Assembly (NCBI GenBank): GCA_036012905.1
Contig: DASCQF010000110.1
Span: 10,457-74,456, forward strand
Reading direction: 5' to 3'
Length of the DNA: 64,000 nt
From: NP936 sp002726085
Lineage (GTDB): Bacteria > Acidobacteriota > Vicinamibacteria > Vicinamibacterales > UBA8438
Shown here one piece after another: positions 52,884 to 60,965 of this stretch. A program made the position numbers and the translations under genes. Below the pieces are notes generated by a model, which saw nothing but the letters and a program-made list of their open reading frames with translations, was not told where the DNA came from and searched no databases. Every line of letters starts with the position of its first letter. Position 1 is the stretch's first letter.

Positions 52884-53707
52884 GGTTTTGTGACGACTCC
52901 TGCCTTCGCGCGCCGGCGGTCGCGGGCCAGCTCCGCATCCGGCCGCCGGACATAGATCGGGCGAAGGGCGTGTGGCGCCACAGCCCGCTCACTCCACGGT
53001 TCAAGCGACGCCATCACCGCCATGACACCCGCCAGCGGTGGCGTCTCCTGAATCGCTCGCGAGCCCGGTCCCAGCCGATCGGTGAGCTCCTCCCGAGAAC
53101 CAGACTCGGCAACTCCGTCGCCGATCAGCCAAACCCTATGGGCGGCCAGCATGTCGGCCCAGGCGTCGAGGAGTGGCGCAGGGGGAGCTGCGACCGGTTC
53201 GAGCGCGACGGGCCATCGGCTGCCGGCCGCCCATCGGCCGTCGGCCTGCCTTGTGGAGGACGCCGGGCCGTACAGGGCACTGAAGACCTCGCCGCGCTTG
53301 GCGTCCACCCACGGGGCGATCAGCTCCGGCCCCAACGCGTCGCGATGCGCCAGCCGCGCCGCGATCTCGACGAGCGTGTCGAGGACCGAGATGGCAATTA
53401 CCCGTTTGTCGTGGGCCAGCGCTAGCCCCTGTATTGTCGCCATGCCGACCCGGAGCCCGGTGAACGACCCGGGGCCGGCTGCCACGACATATCGGTCGAC
53501 CGCCTCGGTTGCCAGGCCGTGCCGGTCGAGCAACGCCGTCAACTCGCCTGGCTGACGTTGTCCGTGCGTCACGCCGGGGTCGCCTGTGGTCTCGTCGACC
53601 AGCCGACCGTCGCACGCCAGCGCCAGGCTGCCCCCGGCGGTGGTCGTGTCGAGTGCGAGTATCAGCAACCTCTGTCCTTTCAACGCCTTGACGTCCGTCA
53701 GGGCCAC
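52880..53707 (-). CDS. tsaB: tRNA N6-threonylcarbamoyladenosine biosynthesis protein TsaB
   Basis: 275 residues from a GTG at 53707; a TTG about 13 codons later with AAAGGA upstream is also possible. ASKHA-fold partner of TsaD in forming t6A37 of ANN-reading tRNAs. Landmarks: I-L-A-L-D-T-T-T-A-G-G-S-L-A near the start, H-G-Q-R-Q-P-G near 47, and G-P-G-S-F-T-G-L-R-V-G-M-A (about 78-90), the most conserved TsaB segment. The C-terminal part is longer and less conserved than usual. rimI overlaps its stop codon. mutS is divergent. Confidence 0.9.
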   Translation of the reverse strand: MALTDVKALKGQRLLILALDTTTAGGSLALACDGRLVDETTGDPGVTHGQRQPGELTALLDRHGLATEAVDRYVVAAGPGSFTGLRVGMATIQGLALAHDKRVIAISVLDTLVEIAARLAHRDALGPELIAPWVDAKRGEVFSALYGPASSTRQADGRWAAGSRWPVALEPVAAPPAPLLDAWADMLAAHRVWLIGDGVAESGSREELTDRLGPGSRAIQETPPLAGVMAVMASLEPWSERAVAPHALRPIYVRRPDAELARDRRRAKAGVVTKP

Positions 53708-53789
53708 TTTCTATACTCACACACATTCACCGGCCGCCGCATCCGGCATCCCGTGGTGCCTGGTGCCCTCCCCCATTGCCACTGGTTCT

Positions 53790-56471
53790 GTGACCGCAAC
53801 CAAGACGCGCAAGCCAGCGTCCCCTCGGGCGTCGACGCCCGCCATGCGGCAGTACCTCGACGCGAAACAACAGCATCGCGACGCGATCGTCTTTTTTCGC
53901 ATGGGCGACTTCTACGAGATGTTCTATGAGGACGCTTTGACGGCCGCTCGTGCTCTGGATCTCACCCTGACGTCGCGCTCCAAGAATGCCGGCGGGAGCG
54001 CGATTCCTATGTGCGGCATACCGCACCACGCAGCAGATGGCTATCTGACCAGACTCGTGCAGAAAGGCTTCCGGGTGGCGATCTGCGAGCAGGTCGAAGA
54101 TGCGAAGAAGGCCAAGGGCATCGTGAGACGCGAAGTCGTGCGTGTGGTCTCGCCCGGTACCTTCACCGAGGCGGGTTATCTCGAAGACCGCGAGCCAACC
54201 TTCCTGATGGGGCTCGTGGCACAGCGTGGCGTCGCGCGCGACCGCGGGGGATCCGGAACCGATCTCGACCGCTACGGGATGGCGCTGCTCGACGTGTCGA
54301 CCGGAGAGTTTGCGGCCACTGAGTATCGGGGTGACACCGGTCGCCAGGCACTGGCGGATGACATCGCCGTCCTGAGGCCCCGCGAATGCCTGGTGGCATC
54401 CGACTCCGAGTGGCACTCGCTGCTCCCCGATGCACCGGCTCCGGCGGTTACCGCCGTCGACCCCTGGCTGTTCGACCTCGAGCGCGCACGTCATGCGTTG
54501 ACCACACAGCTCGACACCGCCGGACTCGAGGGGTTCGGCCTGAGCGACCGACCGGGCGCCACCGCGGCGGCCGGCGCACTGGTGCACTACCTGCGTGAAA
54601 CCCAAAAGGCGCAACTTGCCCATGTTCGAAGCATCACCTTCCGAGAAACCGCAGACGCGATGGTCATCGACCCGCCCACCCTGAAGCATCTCGAGGTGGT
54701 CACATCGAGCGAGGGCACCCGTGCGGGCTCGCTACTTGGCGAAATCGACCAGACGGTGACTGTGATGGGCAGCCGGTTGCTTCGGGGATGGATGCTCCGC
54801 CCGCTGGTCAGTCTCGAGCGCGTGCACGACCGACTCGACGGGGTCGAGGAGCTCGCGTTTCGATCTGTCGAGCGGGGAAAGCTCCGCGAGCTGCTCAAGT
54901 CGGTCCATGACCTCGAGCGGCTGGTTGCACGGGCCGCGATGGGCACGGCGGGGCCGCGGGACCTCGTTGCGTTGCAGCGAACCCTGGCAACCGTTCCCCG
55001 TGTGCGTGCCATTCTCGACCCGCTCCAGGCGCCGTTGACCGGCAGCCTGCTGGCCGAGCTCGACGAGGTACCCGACATTCGGGACACCGTCGAGGCAACG
55101 CTTGGCGATGCCCCCCCCGCCTTGGCACGTGACGGCGGAGCGATTCGCGACGGCGTAGACCCCGAGCTCGACGAGCTCCGCGGGATTAGCCGCGGCGGCA
55201 AGGAACAGATCGCGGCGATGGAGGCGGCCGAACGGTCTCGCACCGGGATCGGGTCGTTGAAGATCCGGTTCAACCGCGTATTCGGCTACTACATCGAGGT
55301 CTCGAAGGCGAACTTGCACGCGGTTCCGGACGATTACCACCGCAAGCAGACGATCGCAGGCGGCGAACGCTTCATTACCCCGGTCCTCAAGGAGTACGAA
55401 CAGAGGGTGCTGGGGGCGGATGAGCGGATTCTGGAGCGCGAAATTGCCCTGTTCGACGCGCTGCGCGACCGGGTGGCGGCAGCGGCCGGGCGGATTCAGG
55501 ATTCGGCCCGGGCGCTGGCCAACCTTGACGTACTGGCCGGACTGGCCGAGACGGCGGCAGTGCACGACTACACGAAGCCCCACGTGCACGATGGCGACGA
55601 ACTTCTGATAACGGAAGGTCGACACCCGGTGGTGGAGCGTCATGTCGGTCACGGCTTCGTTCCCAACGACGTGACACTGAACGCCTCGAGCCACCAGGTG
55701 ATCATCCTGACGGGGCCGAACATGGGTGGCAAGTCGACCTACCTGCGGCAGGTCGCCCTGAGTGTGCTCCTGGCACAGATCGGGTCCTTCGTCCCGGCCA
55801 ATCGGGCAAAGATTCCGATCACGGATCGGATCTTCGCGCGGGTCGGTGCTTCAGACAACATCGCGCGTGGTCAGTCGACGTTCATGGTCGAGATGCAAGA
55901 GACCGCCAACATCCTGCACACGGCGACGTCGCGTAGCCTCGTGCTCCTCGACGAGATTGGCCGCGGCACAGCCACCTACGACGGCTTGAGCATTGCCTGG
56001 GCGGTGGCGGAGCATTTGGCCACCGACGCGCGGGTGCGGCCGAAGACGCTCTTTGCCACCCACTATCACGAGTTGACCGATGTCGCCGATGCGCTGGCTG
56101 GAGTGGCGAACTACCACGTCGTCGCGCGTGAGTGGAAAGACGAGATTCGTTTCCTGCGGAAGGTTGAGCCGGGCCGGTCGGACCGCAGCTACGGCATTCA
56201 GGTGGCCCGTCTGGCCGGGCTGCCTGCACGGACCGTGGAACGCGCGAAGCAGATTCTGGCTGGGCTCGAGCGCGACGAGCTGTCTCGTGGCGGGCGCCCG
56301 ACGCTGACCGGGGCCGATCCCGACCCGCAGGCCCAGCTGGCCCTGTTTGCCGCACCCTCAGAGACGGCCACGGCCGTGGCTCGACGTCTTCGAGAGGTAG
56401 ACCTCGACCAGATGACGCCGCTCGAGGCGTTGACGTTACTGGCCGATCTCAAACGGGACGTCGCCGAATGA
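53790..56471 (+). CDS. mutS: DNA mismatch repair protein MutS
   Basis: 893 residues from a GTG at 53790; a GTG at 53763 is an alternative, and earlier starts would run into tsaB. The mismatch-reading motif F-F-R-M-G-D-F-Y-E-M-F-Y-E-D (about 35-48) holds the Phe-x-Glu that probes mispairs. The Walker A G-P-N-M-G-G-K-S-T is at about 641-649, and the Walker B region V-L-L-D-E-I-G-R-G-T near 720; T-L-F-A-T-H-Y-H-E-L follows. Length is typical of MutS1. The next gene starts inside its stop codon (ATGA). No mutL is nearby. Confidence 0.95.
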   Translation: MTATKTRKPASPRASTPAMRQYLDAKQQHRDAIVFFRMGDFYEMFYEDALTAARALDLTLTSRSKNAGGSAIPMCGIPHHAADGYLTRLVQKGFRVAICEQVEDAKKAKGIVRREVVRVVSPGTFTEAGYLEDREPTFLMGLVAQRGVARDRGGSGTDLDRYGMALLDVSTGEFAATEYRGDTGRQALADDIAVLRPRECLVASDSEWHSLLPDAPAPAVTAVDPWLFDLERARHALTTQLDTAGLEGFGLSDRPGATAAAGALVHYLRETQKAQLAHVRSITFRETADAMVIDPPTLKHLEVVTSSEGTRAGSLLGEIDQTVTVMGSRLLRGWMLRPLVSLERVHDRLDGVEELAFRSVERGKLRELLKSVHDLERLVARAAMGTAGPRDLVALQRTLATVPRVRAILDPLQAPLTGSLLAELDEVPDIRDTVEATLGDAPPALARDGGAIRDGVDPELDELRGISRGGKEQIAAMEAAERSRTGIGSLKIRFNRVFGYYIEVSKANLHAVPDDYHRKQTIAGGERFITPVLKEYEQRVLGADERILEREIALFDALRDRVAAAAGRIQDSARALANLDVLAGLAETAAVHDYTKPHVHDGDELLITEGRHPVVERHVGHGFVPNDVTLNASSHQVIILTGPNMGGKSTYLRQVALSVLLAQIGSFVPANRAKIPITDRIFARVGASDNIARGQSTFMVEMQETANILHTATSRSLVLLDEIGRGTATYDGLSIAWAVAEHLATDARVRPKTLFATHYHELTDVADALAGVANYHVVAREWKDEIRFLRKVEPGRSDRSYGIQVARLAGLPARTVERAKQILAGLERDELSRGGRPTLTGADPDPQAQLALFAAPSETATAVARRLREVDLDQMTPLEALTLLADLKRDVAE

Positions 56472-57538
56472 CGAAGACCCGATCCAGGTTTCTGCATGAC
56501 CGCGTCGAACCGTTCTCTCCCGATCCCGATCTGAGCCCCGCCGACATTCTGGAACGCATGGAGCGGATCTCGTTCCAGGGACGTAATCTCGCCGCCGCGC
56601 TGCGTGTCTGGAAGAAGATGCTTGACGAGGACGTGCTGATCTTCCTCGGCGTGGCCGGGGCGCTGAGCGCGGGCGGCCTCCGGGTCTTGATCGCCCACCT
56701 GCTCGAGCAGCGATACGTCGACTGTCTCATTTCGACTGGCGCCAATCTGTATCACGATTTGCACGAGACCCGTGGGCGGCATCACTTCATCGGGTCTCCC
56801 CACGTGGATGATGCCGCGCTGCACGCCGAACAGATCGACCGCATCTACGACACGTTCGTCAGCGAGGATGAGTTCATCGACAACGACAACTGGATTGCCG
56901 CTTTCGCGGCAGAGCTGGAAGGCCGTCCCTACTCGAGTCGAGAATTCCTGTGTCTCCTGGGCCAACGCCTCTGGAGTGCTACGGGCCGCCACGGCATTCT
57001 GACAGCGGCCTACCGGGCCAAGGTGCCGGTGTTCTGCCCCGGAATCGCGGACTCCTCGATAGGCATGGCGCTCTCGCAAGCCCGACATGAGCGCTCGGGC
57101 ACCGGACAGATGGACGTCATCGGCGACGTCATCGAGTCGAGCAATCTGGTGATACGCAAACCTCGCACCGCCTGCGTCTTGCTGGGTGGCGGCACACCCA
57201 AGAACTTCATCAACCAGGCCAGCGTGCAGGCCGCGTTCTTCAGACCGGGCATCGAAGGCCACGCCCTTGCGTTGCAGATTGTCACCGACACGCCAGATTT
57301 CGGTGGCGCATCCGGTGCCTTGCTGGACGAGGCCAAGAGCTGGGGAAAACTTGCCCGGGACGCCGACCAGGTGACCGTGCGCTGCGACGCGACCATCGCG
57401 TTGCCCTTTCTCGTCACCGCACTGACCGAGCGCGTCCAACAGCACCCGCCGAAACGGACAGTGCCGCAGTTTGAAGTCGAGCACCGTCGCCTGTCGCTCG
57501 ACGGCGCTCAGCTCTCCGGAGATCGGTTCGATGTCTGA
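56468..57538 (+). CDS. Deoxyhypusine synthase family protein (possible homospermidine synthase)
   Basis: 356 residues; the ATG overlaps the mutS stop by four bases. Family motifs: F-L-G-V-A-G-A-L-S-A-G-G near 58, S-T-G-A-N-L-Y-H-D-L-H near 87, F-C-P-G-I-A-D-S-S-I-G near 192, L-G-G-G-T-P-K-N-F near 238, and S-W-G-K-L with the active-site lysine at residue 294, equivalent to the lysine that carries the aminobutyl group in eukaryotic enzymes. Bacteria lack eIF5A, and some bacterial members make homospermidine from putrescine/spermidine, so a polyamine role is likely. An agmatinase-family gene overlaps its 3' end by 8 bases. The exact reaction is inference. Confidence 0.82.
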   Translation: MTKTRSRFLHDRVEPFSPDPDLSPADILERMERISFQGRNLAAALRVWKKMLDEDVLIFLGVAGALSAGGLRVLIAHLLEQRYVDCLISTGANLYHDLHETRGRHHFIGSPHVDDAALHAEQIDRIYDTFVSEDEFIDNDNWIAAFAAELEGRPYSSREFLCLLGQRLWSATGRHGILTAAYRAKVPVFCPGIADSSIGMALSQARHERSGTGQMDVIGDVIESSNLVIRKPRTACVLLGGGTPKNFINQASVQAAFFRPGIEGHALALQIVTDTPDFGGASGALLDEAKSWGKLARDADQVTVRCDATIALPFLVTALTERVQQHPPKRTVPQFEVEHRRLSLDGAQLSGDRFDV

Positions 57539-58454
57539 CCTTCATCCTCCTTCGTATCCCCACACGAACCTGACTGTGTTCGGTGACCGACCGTTCGAGA
57601 CGATCGGCTACGCAGGGGCTGATGCGGTGATTCTGCCGATACCGCTCGATCGCACGACATCCTACGTGCAGGGCACGCGGTTCGCACCCCGAGAGATCCT
57701 GGCCGCCTCGTCGCAACTGGAGACTTGGGACGAAGAGCTGGAGTTCGACCTCGAGGAGGTCGGTATCCACACGTTGCCCGAGATGGAACTGCCATCAGAG
57801 GACCTGGAGGCGGTTGCCACCGAGATCCGAACCGTCGCGACACACGTCTTCAGCGCCGACAAGTTTCTCATCGGTGTTGGGGGAGAGCACTCCATCACCC
57901 CCGCACTCGTCGCCGCCGCGGCCCGGCACAGCAGCCCGTTGCACGTGCTCCAGATCGATGCGCACGCCGATCTCCGAGACACTTACTTGGGATCTCGGCT
58001 CAACCATGCGTGCGCCATGCGGCGAGTGCTGGAGACGTGCGCATCCACGCAGGTCGGTATCCGCAGTCTGTCACGCGAGGAGGCGCAGGTCGCACCTACT
58101 CTGCAGACCCGGCTGTTCTTTGATACCCGGATGCGACGCGATGAGAACTGGATCGCCGATGTCGTAGATGGGCTCGGGGACCACGTTTACGTGACCATCG
58201 ATTGTGACGGCCTCGACCTTGCGCTGATGCCCGCCGTCGGCACACCGGAGCCAGGCGGTCTCACCTGGCCCGAGCTCACGTCGCTCCTGCGCAGCGTGTT
58301 CTCCGCCAGGCGGGTCGTCGGGTGTGACATCGTCGAGCTATGCCCCATTCCCGGGCTCGTCGCGCACCCGTTCCTGTGCGCCAAGCTCATTCTCAAGATA
58401 CTGGCGTATCGGTTCGCCCGACGGGACCAGCGGGCGCCTCCCGAGGGCGTATAG
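57531..58454 (+). CDS. speB: Agmatinase/arginase family ureohydrolase
   Basis: 307 residues from the ATG at 57531, overlapping the previous gene by 8 bases. Mn-dependent ureohydrolase fold with metal ligands in G-G-E-H-S-I-T (about 115-121), D-A-H-A-D-L-R-D (Asp142, His144, Asp146) and D-C-D-G-L-D (Asp224, Asp226); the P-x-x-G-T-P-E-P-G-G segment follows. The overall pattern resembles agmatinases, giving putrescine from agmatine, which fits the adjacent polyamine-type gene. Arginase or guanidinobutyrase activity cannot be excluded from sequence. It is the last gene of the mutS unit. Confidence 0.85.
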   Translation: MSDLHPPSYPHTNLTVFGDRPFETIGYAGADAVILPIPLDRTTSYVQGTRFAPREILAASSQLETWDEELEFDLEEVGIHTLPEMELPSEDLEAVATEIRTVATHVFSADKFLIGVGGEHSITPALVAAAARHSSPLHVLQIDAHADLRDTYLGSRLNHACAMRRVLETCASTQVGIRSLSREEAQVAPTLQTRLFFDTRMRRDENWIADVVDGLGDHVYVTIDCDGLDLALMPAVGTPEPGGLTWPELTSLLRSVFSARRVVGCDIVELCPIPGLVAHPFLCAKLILKILAYRFARRDQRAPPEGV

Positions 58455-58486
58455 ATATAGGGGAGTTGGCGCGTGCCCGAATCGTC

Positions 58487-59314
58487 TCAGCTGTCGGTCT
58501 CGAGGGCTTGGAACTCACGCTCGGCGTCGGCGAAGTAGATCGAGGCCGGAAACTCGTCCATGACACGTTGAAAGGTCGCCCGCGCTTCACCGGTTCGACC
58601 GGCCAGCGCGTAGGCTTGCCCCAGCCGCATCAAGACGCCGTCGACGGGAAGATCGGCTTCCGCGTCGGCTCCCGACGACTGTTCGAGCAGGCCGATGGCT
58701 TCGTCGTATGCGCCCCGCGCGAGCTCGACTCCGGCCAGTCCCAGCGTCGCCATGCGACCGTACACCCCGGCGCCCTCACGATCGATGACCTGTTGATACT
58801 GCTCGGCAGCTTCATCCCGGCGTCCGAGCGCGGCCAGTGCCGCCGCGGCACGATACCGAGCGGTGATGCTGGGTTGGGTATCCGGGTATGCATCGGCTGC
58901 GGCGATCAGCTTTGGCAACGCAGCGGCAAACTTCTCTTCGATCGTGGCGTAAGTGCCGGGCGGTTGGACGAATTCGACCGGTTCGACCGGCGGCGCCACC
59001 TCTGGCGCCTCCAATGGTTCGGCTGTCGAGTCGGGAGCCTCGACTACGTCCTGCACCGCAGCCGGCGCCGGCGGAGGTGGAGGCGGCACGACGGGGGCAT
59101 CGGCCAACACTAGCGCTTCGGCCAGCAGTGCCCCAGCTTGCGACTCGGTCCGCCCGGTCCACCAGGAGTAGCTGCCATAGGCGACGAGGATGCCGAGACC
59201 GATGGCGACGCCCATCGTCAGCACACGGCCCTGCCCCTGGAGCTGTTCCCACAGACCTCCGATCGCGACCGCGAACGTGTTTTCCTTTAGGTGATGCCGC
59301 TCGCTACGCCTCAT
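58487..59314 (-). CDS. YfgM-like membrane-anchored TPR protein
   Basis: 275 residues. A cytoplasmic N terminus (1-30) precedes one helix (about 31-50, M-G-V-A-I-G-L-G-I-L-V-A). A Pro/Ala/Glu-rich linker (about 70-120, with seven consecutive prolines) and about four TPR-like repeats (about 125-270, for example A-L-G-R-R-D-E-A-A-E-Q-Y and A-L-A-G-R-T-G-E-A-R-A-T-F) face the periplasm. YfgM in enterobacteria is a periplasmic chaperone partner of SecYEG and PpiD; that role is plausible but unproven here. It is convergent with the agmatinase-family gene and adjacent to the tRNA-Arg gene. Confidence 0.65.
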   Translation of the reverse strand: MRRSERHHLKENTFAVAIGGLWEQLQGQGRVLTMGVAIGLGILVAYGSYSWWTGRTESQAGALLAEALVLADAPVVPPPPPPAPAAVQDVVEAPDSTAEPLEAPEVAPPVEPVEFVQPPGTYATIEEKFAAALPKLIAAADAYPDTQPSITARYRAAAALAALGRRDEAAEQYQQVIDREGAGVYGRMATLGLAGVELARGAYDEAIGLLEQSSGADAEADLPVDGVLMRLGQAYALAGRTGEARATFQRVMDEFPASIYFADAEREFQALETDS

Positions 59315-59413
59315 GAATCCCTTCTCGCGCTTCTATTCAACTGACCCGGAGACTGCAGTTTACCAGAGAACACCGCCGTTCGTCGCACGACGGCCTTGGC
59401 GCGGAATTGGTGT

Positions 59414-59490
59414 TGGCGCGCGTGCCAGGATTCGAACCTGGGGCCTACCGCTTAGGAGGCGGTCGCTCTATCCAACTGAGCTACACGCGC
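59414..59490 (-). tRNA. tRNA-Arg (anticodon CCT)
   Basis: Minus-strand cloverleaf of 77 nt including an encoded CCA. Acceptor stem GCGCGTG (59490-59484) pairs with CACGCGC (59424-59418); discriminator G and CCA follow at 59417-59414. The D-arm contains AGCTCAGTTGGATAGAGC, the anticodon loop is CTCCTAA, and the T-loop is TTCGAAT in CCAGG/CCTGG. The CCT anticodon reads AGG codons. Confidence 0.97.
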
Positions 59491-59588
59491 ACGCCGAGAC
59501 AACTCTCAGTGTAGCAGAGACTTACCTGCCAGCCTTGCCTCGCCGTCACGGCTTTGAGCCTGCCCTCTGATGCTGGCTTCGCGCAGCA

Positions 59589-59651
59589 GCCCTCCAGGAC
59601 GATCCCAATCTTCTCCTCAGCCGAAAACCGCCGCCGCGTCTCGCGCCGCAT
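59589..59651 (-). mobile_element. Relic of an IS3-family transposase (OrfA N terminus)
   Basis: About 21 codons on the minus strand read M-R-R-E-T-R-R-R-F-S-A-E-E-K-I-G-I-V-L-E-G, which matches the N terminus of IS3-family OrfA proteins. The similarity stops abruptly and no orfB, inverted repeats or target duplication could be seen. It is a degraded fragment about 100 nt from the tRNA-Arg gene. The rest of 59491-59695 shows nothing recognisable. Confidence 0.6.
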
Positions 59652-59695
59652 GTCTCGAACAGCCCGATCTGTTGGCGGCGCCGCTGACGTGACGC

Positions 59696-60172
59696 CTACT
59701 GGCGGCACTCGAGACTAACGTGTTCGAACGCGGAGACCAGTAGAAACGTCATGTCACCAGGCCCAGGCCCGCCACGCTCACTGAGCGAGCGACCGGACCC
59801 GCGCCGACCAAATGGGTCGCCGGGCAGACCGGGTGGCAGTGCACCGCGGCCACCGGGGCGTTCGATGATGGCGGTCGAAGAGGGGTCCGGAATGCTGAGA
59901 TGACCCGTGACCTCCACCTCGTGACGTTCGTGGCTGGGCAGTTCGCCGAGGATGTCACCGTCGCCGCCAAGAGCGAACCGCCGGCCCCGGTCGACCCAGT
60001 CACGGCTGTCCAGCGCCTGGTACTGCGCGCCGTTCGCCCGCAGCACGTATTCGATGGCATCGCGATAGAGACACCCCCGAATCGTCACCGGCTCGTCGGC
60101 GCCCGGGGCACGCTGGGCGGCAGTGGCGGGCAACACCAACGACAGGAAAGCCACGTAGGTCAGGGTGCGCAT
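59696..60172 (-). CDS. Small exported protein of unknown function
   Basis: 158 residues from the ATG at 60172, which has AAGGAG 8 nt upstream. The signal peptide (1-20) reads M-R-T-L-T-Y-V-A-F-L-S-L-V-L-P and ends A-T-A-A-Q. The mature part begins V-T-I-R-G-C-L-Y-R-D, has a beta-rich middle with H-E-V-E-V-T-G-H-L, then a Gly/Pro/Arg-rich low-complexity region (about 105-140). I recognise no family; I infer a small periplasmic beta-barrel-like domain. Confidence 0.55.
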   Translation of the reverse strand: MRTLTYVAFLSLVLPATAAQRAPGADEPVTIRGCLYRDAIEYVLRANGAQYQALDSRDWVDRGRRFALGGDGDILGELPSHERHEVEVTGHLSIPDPSSTAIIERPGGRGALPPGLPGDPFGRRGSGRSLSERGGPGPGDMTFLLVSAFEHVSLECRQ

Positions 60173-60454
60173 GACCGAACTCCTTGGCAGCTGGACCCAA
60201 TTCGCGATCCCAAGAGGCAAGCCGCTTCATTGTGGCACTTTGAGGCACTGTTTCCCAGGAACTCCACTCTAGGAGACCAAGACTCCGCCTCGTGAGTAAA
60301 CGGGAAGACCTGCAAACACTGAAGAAACTACAAGATGGAGATGACGCCGGTGGCGCCTCCTGCCCTCTTTGTCCACCTGCCTGCTCAAGCTCTCGTGGAG
60401 CGCGCCGATTGCGCTACAGAGAACACGTTGGCACGTTCTACACGAGGGACAACC

Positions 60455-60877
60455 ATGGCACTCGAAGTTCAACTCCTGCGAGACAGTTTTGTGGCGCTGA
60501 CACCGAGGCACGGAGAACTGCTCCAGACGTTCTATGACACGCTGTTCGAGCGGTATCCGCAGGTCCGGCCGCTATTCGCCAAGAACGACATGAGTGAGCA
60601 GCGGAAGAATCTCGGAGAGGCGCCCGCCCTCGTGGTTGCGAATCTGGAACGCCCGGACGTCTTGACGCAGACCCTGCACCGGATGGGTGCCCGTCACGTC
60701 GCCTATGGCGCCGAGCCACCGCATTACGACGCCGTCGGCGAGTGCCTGCTACACGCCCTGGCCGTCACGGCCGGTCCGCTGTGGAACGACGAGCTCGCCG
60801 ATGCGTGGGCCGGGGCCTATGGCGCCGTGGCCGACCTGATGAAGCAGGGCGCCGCCCAAACCGCGAAAGCTTCCTGA
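60455..60877 (+). CDS. Single-domain globin
   Basis: 140 residues from the ATG at 60455. It matches the globin domain of flavohaemoglobins and Vitreoscilla-type haemoglobins: L-R-D-S-F-V-A-L near the start, F-Y-D-T-L-F-E-R-Y-P-Q-V-R-P-L-F (about 26-41), proximal His81 in A-R-H-V-A-Y-G, H-Y-D-A-V-G-E-C-L-L near 90 and W-N-D-E-L-A-D-A-W-A-G-A-Y near 109. No FAD/NAD reductase domain follows. Likely roles are O2 or NO binding. It is divergent from the small exported protein. Confidence 0.88.
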   Translation: MALEVQLLRDSFVALTPRHGELLQTFYDTLFERYPQVRPLFAKNDMSEQRKNLGEAPALVVANLERPDVLTQTLHRMGARHVAYGAEPPHYDAVGECLLHALAVTAGPLWNDELADAWAGAYGAVADLMKQGAAQTAKAS

Positions 60878-60965
60878 CTCGAATGACTGTGTCTCGTTGA
60901 GTGGACGTCGCGGTTCGGCATCCGACCGAGCGTGGGCACGACGTGACGGCTTCCCGCGGTCTCGT

